A stretch of 10,110 bases of DNA, taken from Magnetospira sp. (lineage in GTDB: Bacteria > Pseudomonadota > Alphaproteobacteria > Rhodospirillales > Magnetospiraceae). The DNA is taken from positions 1-10,110 of the forward strand of contig JANQGL010000302.1 in the NCBI GenBank assembly GCA_028277325.1, given 5' to 3'. The position numbers were made by a program, and so were the translations under genes. This document shows, piece by piece, positions 5,539 to 10,110 of this stretch. Each line of letters opens with the position of its first letter. Position 1 is the stretch's first letter. Under the pieces are notes generated by a model that worked only from the letters and a program-made list of their open reading frames with translations, had not been told where the DNA came from and ran no database searches.

Positions 5539-7383
5539 ATGCGGATTCTCGGCCTGTCGGCGTTCTACCACGACAGCGCGGCCGCCCTGATCGAGGACGG
5601 CCAGGTGGTGGCGGCCGCCCAGGAGGAACGCTTCACCCGCAAGAAGCACGACTCCAACTTCCCGATCCACGCCCTGGAGTACTGCCTCGACGCGGCCGCG
5701 ACCGGCCTCGACGGGGTCGACTACGTGGCGTTCTACGACAAGCCGTTCCTGAAGTTCGAGCGGCTGCTGGAAACCTACCTGGCCTTCGCGCCGCGCGGCT
5801 TCGCGTCGTTCCGCATGGCGATGCCGGTGTGGCTGCGCGAGAAGCTGTTCCAGAAGGACCTGCTGGGCAAGAAGCTGACCGCGATGGCGCCCGACTTCGA
5901 CTGCAAGAGCAAGCTCCTGTTCTCCGAACACCACCTGAGCCACGCGGCCAGCGCGTTCTTCCCGTCGCCGTTCGAGGAGGCGGTGGTGCTGACCATGGAC
6001 GGGGTCGGCGAGTGGACCACCACCTCGGTCGCCATCGGCAAGGGCCGCGACCTCAAGGTGGTCAAGGAAATCCACTTCCCGCACAGCCTCGGCCTGCTCT
6101 ACTCCGCGATCACCTACTACACCGGCTTCCGGGTCAATTCGGGCGAGTACAAGGTCATGGGGCTGGCTCCCTACGGCGAGCCGAAATACACCCAGGCCCT
6201 GCTCGACAACGTGATCGACCTGAAGCCGGACGGCAGCTTCCGGCTGGATCAGTCGTACTTCGACTACTGCACCGGCCTGCGCATGACGTCGGAGAAGTTC
6301 AACAGGCTGTTCGGCCGGCCGGCCCGGCAGCCGGACAAGGACCTGCTGGACCAGTTCCACATGGACATGGCGGCCTCGGTCCAGAAGGTGACCGAGGAGG
6401 CGATGCTGCGCCTGACCCGGTCCCTGGCCGGGGAGTACGGCATTCCGAACCTCTGCCTGGCCGGCGGCGTGGCGCTGAACTGCGTCGGCAACGGCCACGT
6501 GCTGCGCGACGGGGCGTTCAAGAACCTGTGGATCCAGCCGGCGGCCGGCGACGCCGGCGGCGCCCTGGGCGCGGCCCTGGCGGCCTGCCACCTGCACCTG
6601 CACCTGGACCGGCCGCGTCCGGTCACCCCCGGCAAGGACGCCATGCGCGGCTCCTATCTGGGGCCGGCGTTCGCGCAGGACGACATCGAGCGGCGCCTGA
6701 CCAAGGCCGGCGCCAGGTTCCAGGTGCTGGACGAGGCGCGGGTGATCGATTCGGTGGCCGGCGCGCTGGCCGACGGCAAGGCGGTGGGCTGGATGCAGGG
6801 GCGCATGGAGTTCGGACCGCGCGCCCTGGGCGGCCGCTCGATCCTCGGCGACCCGCGTTCGCCGACCATGCAGAAGACCCTCAACCTGAAGGTCAAGTAC
6901 CGCGAGAGCTTCCGCCCCTTCGCGCCCTCGGTGCGCCGCGAGGACGTGGCCGACTGGTTCGAGCTGGACGCCGATTCCCCCTACATGCTGTTGGTCGACG
7001 GGGTCAAGGAGTCGAAGCGCCGCGAGATGACGGCGGAGGAACAGGCCCTGTTCGGGATCGACAAGCTGAACGTGCCGCGCTCGGAGATCCCCGCCGTGAC
7101 CCACGTGGACTATTCGGCCCGCATCCAGACGGTGCATGCCGACACCCACCCGCGCTACCACGCCCTGCTGAGCAGGTTCAAGGACCTGACCGGCTGCCCG
7201 GTGCTGGTCAACACCAGCTTCAACGTGCGCGGCGAGCCCATCGTCTGCACCCCCGAGGACGCCTTCCACTGCTTCATGGGGACCGAACTGGACGTCCTCG
7301 CGGTGGGCGACTGCCTGCTGCTCAAGGACGAGCAGGACCCGTCCCTCAAGACGGACTACAAGAGCGCCTTCGAGCTGGACTGA
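5539..7383 (+). CDS. Carbamoyltransferase, NodU/TobZ/SxtI family
   Basis: A 614-residue enzyme of the family that transfers a carbamoyl group from carbamoyl phosphate, through an ATP-derived carbamoyl-adenylate, to a hydroxyl or similar acceptor. The N-terminal Kae1-like domain (about 1-345) shows HDSAAAL with His11, EHHLSHAASAFFPSPF with candidate metal ligands His131 and His135, TMDGVGEW with Asp154, NSGEYKVMGLAPYG and LAGGVALNC (307-315). The C-terminal domain (about 375-605) shows FGPRALGGRSIL (425 onward), KYRESFRPFAPS (453 onward) and VLVNTSFNVRGEP (555 onward). Length and motifs are complete, so it should be active. The start has only a weak GGGCGG ribosome site, so translation is probably coupled to the preceding small gene. 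It is the last gene of the unit. Its acceptor is unknown: no sugar, aminoglycoside or toxin pathway gene is adjacent. Confidence 0.95.
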   Translation: MRILGLSAFYHDSAAALIEDGQVVAAAQEERFTRKKHDSNFPIHALEYCLDAAATGLDGVDYVAFYDKPFLKFERLLETYLAFAPRGFASFRMAMPVWLREKLFQKDLLGKKLTAMAPDFDCKSKLLFSEHHLSHAASAFFPSPFEEAVVLTMDGVGEWTTTSVAIGKGRDLKVVKEIHFPHSLGLLYSAITYYTGFRVNSGEYKVMGLAPYGEPKYTQALLDNVIDLKPDGSFRLDQSYFDYCTGLRMTSEKFNRLFGRPARQPDKDLLDQFHMDMAASVQKVTEEAMLRLTRSLAGEYGIPNLCLAGGVALNCVGNGHVLRDGAFKNLWIQPAAGDAGGALGAALAACHLHLHLDRPRPVTPGKDAMRGSYLGPAFAQDDIERRLTKAGARFQVLDEARVIDSVAGALADGKAVGWMQGRMEFGPRALGGRSILGDPRSPTMQKTLNLKVKYRESFRPFAPSVRREDVADWFELDADSPYMLLVDGVKESKRREMTAEEQALFGIDKLNVPRSEIPAVTHVDYSARIQTVHADTHPRYHALLSRFKDLTGCPVLVNTSFNVRGEPIVCTPEDAFHCFMGTELDVLAVGDCLLLKDEQDPSLKTDYKSAFELD

Positions 7384-7389
7384 GGCCGT

Positions 7390-9198
7390 CTACTCGGCGG
7401 CCCACGACAGGTACTGGGACAGGTCCACCTCGTCGATCTGCTCCGGCTTCAGGAACAGCTGCGCGTAGTCCTTGTAGACGCCCGAGGTCAGGAACAGCTC
7501 GAACAGGTCGGGATCGATGTGCTGGTCCTTCCTCATGAAGGACATGATGCGGATCGATTCGCTCAGGGTCTTGGGCTTCTTGTAGGGCCGGTCGGCCGCG
7601 GTCAGGGCCTCGAAGATGTCGGCGATCGCCATGATGCGGGCCGGCAGCGACATGTCGTCCTTCCTCAGGCCGCGCGGATAGCCGCCGCCGTCCATCTTCT
7701 CGTGATGCCCGCCGGCGTATTCCGGCACCCGCTCCAGGTGCTTCGGGAACGGCAGGGCGTTGAGCATGAAGATGGTCTGCACGATGTGGTCGTTGATCTT
7801 GAAGCGATCCTCGGCGGTCAGGGTGCCGCGCCCGATGGTCAGGTTGTGCAGCTCGCCGAGGTCGGACTTGTAGGGCGGCGGCAGCATGTTGAACCCCATT
7901 TCCTCGTAATGGACGCGCATCTCCGACTGCTTGCGGTCGTGCGGGATGCGGTGATGGGCCTTGTCGGCCAGCAGGGGCTCGGTCACCGGCGGCTTCGGGT
8001 GGTCCGGCGGATAGCGTTTCGCCTCGTCGTGCGACAGCCCCAGGGTATCGTCCAGGGTGCGCCGCCAGGTCTCGCCGGCGATGGCCCGCAGCCGCTCGAC
8101 CCGCTCCGGGGCCATGAACTCGCCGCCCAGGTTGCACTCGGCGATGAAGGCGAAATCGTCGTCCAGCCGGGCCAGCCGGGCGTCGAGCCGCGCCCGCAGG
8201 TCGGCCTCCGTCCCCCGGCCGGCGCCGAGGTCGCGGTAAAAGGCGATCTCGGCGTCCCGCTTCAGGACCTCGAAACGCATCCGGATCTCGTGGATCCGGT
8301 TGTGGATGCATTCGAGCTTGGTCGCCTTGTCGACCACCGCCTCCGGCGTGGTGACCTTGCCGCAGTCGTGCAGCCAGCCCGCGATGTGCAGTTCCTCCCA
8401 GCCGTCGTCGGTAAGGCCGAAGTCGCGGAACGGCGGCGCCTCGGAGTCACAGGCGGCGCGGGCCAGCATCTTGGTCAGTTCCGGCACCCGCTGGCAATGG
8501 CCGCCGGTATAGGGCGACTTGGCGTCGATGGCGCCGGCGATCATCTCGATGAACGAGGCCAGCAGCGCCTTCTGGGCCGAGATGAGCTGCTGGTTGTCGA
8601 GCGCCACCGCGGCCTGCGAGGTCAGGGATTCGATGATCGGCTGGATGTCGGCCGAGAAGGGGATCACCTCGCCGGTCGCCGGATCCTGCGCGTTGAGAAG
8701 TTGCAGCACCCCGATCACCTCGTCCTTGTGGCTCTTCAGCGGCACGGTGAGGAACGACTTGGAGCGGTAGCCGGTGCCCTGGTCGAACTTGCGGGTGCCG
8801 GAGAAGTCGAAGTCCTCCGCCTCGTAGGCGTCGGGGATGTTGATGGTGCGCCCGGTGATCGCCACGTGGGTGGCCACGTTGTTGTGGTTGCCGCGTCCGT
8901 CGGGGCGGTACATCTGCAACGACGGAAACGGGATGTCCTTGCCGGTGGTGCCGCCCAGCGCGATGTTCAGCGAATCGGTCCGCATGATCGCGAACTTGAG
9001 GGCGTCGTCCTCGGTGCGCAGGTACAGGGTGCCGCCGTCGGCGTGGCACAGGCTTTTCGCCTCCAGGAGAATCAGCTCCATCAGGCGGTCGTGGTTGCGT
9101 TCGGCCGACAGCGCGATGCCGGTCTCGATCAGGCGCCGGTACCAGTCCGCCCGGTCGTTCGGGGTGCCGCCCATCGCTTCGGTCTGCCCGCCTTCCAT
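7390..9198 (-). CDS. GAF domain plus HD-GYP domain protein, putative cyclic-di-nucleotide phosphodiesterase
   Basis: A 602-residue cytoplasmic protein with a sensory GAF domain (about 20-205) joined by a helix to an HD-GYP domain (about 210-580), the class that hydrolyses cyclic-di-GMP. Conserved residues are present: GGHCQRV with His234, GWLHDCGK with His277 and Asp278, INDH with His471, HHEKMDGGGYPRGL (498-511, with GYP at 506-508) and the following ARIMAIADIFEALTAADRPYKKP. The unusual part is an extra stretch of roughly 160 residues between about 292 and 456, where most HD-GYP domains have a short connection. It is charged, helical and contains HHRIPHDRK. The ATG at 9196-9198 is preferred (AAAGG 11 bases upstream); Met9 at 9172-9174 is an alternative. 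The same frame stays open upstream but only shadows the methyltransferase gene. No membrane segment or signal peptide is seen. Confidence 0.92.
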   Translation of the reverse strand: MEGGQTEAMGGTPNDRADWYRRLIETGIALSAERNHDRLMELILLEAKSLCHADGGTLYLRTEDDALKFAIMRTDSLNIALGGTTGKDIPFPSLQMYRPDGRGNHNNVATHVAITGRTINIPDAYEAEDFDFSGTRKFDQGTGYRSKSFLTVPLKSHKDEVIGVLQLLNAQDPATGEVIPFSADIQPIIESLTSQAAVALDNQQLISAQKALLASFIEMIAGAIDAKSPYTGGHCQRVPELTKMLARAACDSEAPPFRDFGLTDDGWEELHIAGWLHDCGKVTTPEAVVDKATKLECIHNRIHEIRMRFEVLKRDAEIAFYRDLGAGRGTEADLRARLDARLARLDDDFAFIAECNLGGEFMAPERVERLRAIAGETWRRTLDDTLGLSHDEAKRYPPDHPKPPVTEPLLADKAHHRIPHDRKQSEMRVHYEEMGFNMLPPPYKSDLGELHNLTIGRGTLTAEDRFKINDHIVQTIFMLNALPFPKHLERVPEYAGGHHEKMDGGGYPRGLRKDDMSLPARIMAIADIFEALTAADRPYKKPKTLSESIRIMSFMRKDQHIDPDLFELFLTSGVYKDYAQLFLKPEQIDEVDLSQYLSWAAE

Positions 9199-9232
9199 CG
9201 CCTGGGATGCCTTTCCAGGGCCGCCACGATCT

Positions 9233-9269
9233 ATGCAACAGTAGTGGGCGGGCCGACGCCATGCAACAG
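9233..9269 (-). repeat. Direct repeat CTGTTGCAT upstream of the HD-GYP gene
   Basis: The plus strand has ATGCAACAG at 9233-9241 and again at 9261-9269, 28 bases apart, in the 98-base gap between the methyltransferase and HD-GYP genes. On the minus strand the distal copy (TTGCAT) is followed 17 bases later by TACTGT, a weak promoter-like pair. A regulatory role is possible but unproven. Confidence 0.4.
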
Positions 9270-9296
9270 CCGGCGGATCGAAATCGACCCTGGGGA

Positions 9297-9971
9297 TCAC
9301 TCGGCCGGGCGCACCCGCGCGATGGCCAGCCCGTCGTGTCCCTTGCGGCCCACCTGCTGCAGGACCAGGGACTCCAGGCGCGGCTCGGCGGCCAGCTTGG
9401 CGTTGAACGCGGCGGCGCCCTCGGCCGAGGTGTCGCCGGGCGGCGGATCGAGCACCCTGCCGCCGCGCACCACGTTGTCGGCCAGGATCAGGCCGCCCGG
9501 CCGGGTGAGTTGCAGGGCCCAATCCAGATACAGCGGATAGCTGATCTTGTCGGCATCCAGGAACACCAGGTCGAACGGCGCGCCGGCCGTCTTCACCAGG
9601 TCCGGCAGGATGTCGCGCGCATCGCCGACCCGCACCTCGACGCGACCCGACAGGCCGGCCCGCGCCAGGTTGGCCTGCGCCACCTCGGCGTGCCGCGGGT
9701 CGAACTCCAGGGTCACCACCCGGCCGCCCTCCGGAACCGCGCGGGCCAGCCAGATGGTGGAATAGCCGGCCAGGGTGCCCACCTCGAGGATGCGCCGCGC
9801 CCCGCACAGGCGGGCCGCCAGCCACAGGAACTTGCCCTGGCCGCCGGACACGTGGATGTCGGGCAGACCGGCCTCGGCGGCCGCCGCCAGGGCGGCGTCG
9901 AGCGCCGGATCGGACGGCGCGAACAGGGAATCGACGTAGTCGTCGACGGCGGTGAAGAGATCGGCGGTCAC
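9297..9971 (-). CDS. SAM-dependent O-methyltransferase (caffeoyl-CoA/catechol type, Methyltransf_3)
   Basis: A 224-residue soluble class I methyltransferase resembling the divalent-metal-dependent O-methyltransferase family that acts on catechol-like hydroxyls; bacterial members such as YrrM are often of unknown substrate. Motif I ILEVGTLAGYSTIWLA (61-76) binds SAM, TLEFD (87-91) holds the ribose-binding acid, and FDLVFLDADK (133-142) with ADNVVRGG (164-171) supplies the metal ligands Asp139, Asp165 and Asn166. The start codon is GTG at 9969-9971, with GGAG (9979-9982) seven bases ahead. The HD-GYP gene follows in the same direction after 98 bases, so they may share a transcript, although no functional link is obvious. 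The substrate cannot be predicted from the sequence. Confidence 0.92.
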   Translation of the reverse strand: MTADLFTAVDDYVDSLFAPSDPALDAALAAAAEAGLPDIHVSGGQGKFLWLAARLCGARRILEVGTLAGYSTIWLARAVPEGGRVVTLEFDPRHAEVAQANLARAGLSGRVEVRVGDARDILPDLVKTAGAPFDLVFLDADKISYPLYLDWALQLTRPGGLILADNVVRGGRVLDPPPGDTSAEGAAAFNAKLAAEPRLESLVLQQVGRKGHDGLAIARVRPAE

Positions 9972-9978
9972 GGCGGGG

Positions 9979-9982
9979 CTCC
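9979..9982 (-). promoter_or_regulatory. Ribosome binding site for the GTG start of the O-methyltransferase
   Basis: GGAG on the minus strand is seven bases from the GTG at 9969-9971. It decides this non-ATG start, since no in-frame ATG lies near the expected N-terminus. Confidence 0.65.
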
Positions 9983-10110
9983 GGTTGGCAGGGATCAGGG
10001 GTATTTGACCGAACAGCCGTAGTGCCCTGTGTCATTTAATTTGACGTATTTGCAGGCTTGCTTTTTTCGGCGTCGAATGATTCGCTGCACACGGGGGCTT
10101 AACCGGTGTG
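9983..10110. other. Intergenic upstream region of the O-methyltransferase
   Basis: No gene is supported. The AT-rich part holds GTCA-N7-TGAC (10031-10045), a short inverted repeat about 60 bases before the methyltransferase start, and a run of T at 10064-10069. A convincing -35/-10 pair for the leftward gene was not found, although its promoter is expected here. Confidence 0.5.

Noticed and set aside
5506..7269. Leftward frame of 587 codons opposite the carbamoyltransferase
   Set aside because: The opposite strand encodes a complete, motif-rich carbamoyltransferase. The antisense frame is a low-complexity Val/Gly/Arg/His shadow.
4933..7383. Saxitoxin biosynthesis cluster
   Set aside because: Only the carbamoyltransferase and its two small membrane companions resemble sxt genes; the core genes (for example sxtA, sxtG) are not in the window. 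The trio is found in many non-toxic bacteria.
9199..10035. Upstream extension of the HD-GYP frame to 881 residues
   Set aside because: The extra part overlaps the O-methyltransferase in another frame and is Arg/Gly-rich without domains.
10052..10069. Rightward intrinsic terminator before the T run near 10064
   Set aside because: The only stem, GCA/TGC, has three base pairs, and no rightward gene ends there.

Overview
The window is very GC-rich outside two AT-richer intergenic patches and looks like chromosomal DNA of an alphaproteobacterium. A Rhodospirillales-like host is a guess from gene content: a sulfur-globule-type protein, htpX directly followed by rsmB, and a GAF/HD-GYP protein. There is no transposase, integrase, CRISPR array, tRNA or rRNA in it.

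Layout, left to right. (1) Positions 1-1560 run leftward. They hold the N-terminal 372 codons of an ABC-F ATPase cut by the window edge, preceded by a 115-residue secreted Gly/Tyr/Trp/Pro repeat protein of the sulfur globule type. The repeat-protein gene has a strong-looking promoter and an intrinsic terminator. The terminator and a perfect 24-bp palindrome fill the short gap before the ABC-F start codon. (2) Positions 1561-1994 are a divergent intergenic region with one promoter for each direction. (3) Positions 1995-4879 run rightward: ndk, a roughly 300-bp spacer with a large hairpin and a small palindrome, then htpX and rsmB, which overlap at TTGA. (4) Positions 4933-7383 run rightward and form the most interesting block. 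It is a compact three-gene unit of an SxtJ-family membrane protein, a 49-residue DUF5989 (SxtK-like) membrane peptide and a 614-residue SxtI/NodU/TobZ-type carbamoyltransferase. (5) Positions 7390-9971 run leftward: a GAF/HD-GYP phosphodiesterase-like protein with a large insertion inside its HD-GYP domain, and a SAM-dependent O-methyltransferase upstream of it. The final 139 bases contain no recognisable gene.

How the genes relate. ndk (NTP pool), htpX (membrane protein quality control), rsmB (16S rRNA m5C) and the ABC-F protein (ribosome-associated ATPase family) are housekeeping genes. The SxtJ-DUF5989-carbamoyltransferase cassette probably carbamoylates a hydroxyl or amino group on an unidentified acceptor, possibly at the membrane because both small partners are membrane proteins. 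No other biosynthetic gene lies beside it, so the acceptor cannot be read from this window. The sulfur-globule-like protein suggests an envelope-exported structural protein, but no sulfur oxidation genes are present here.
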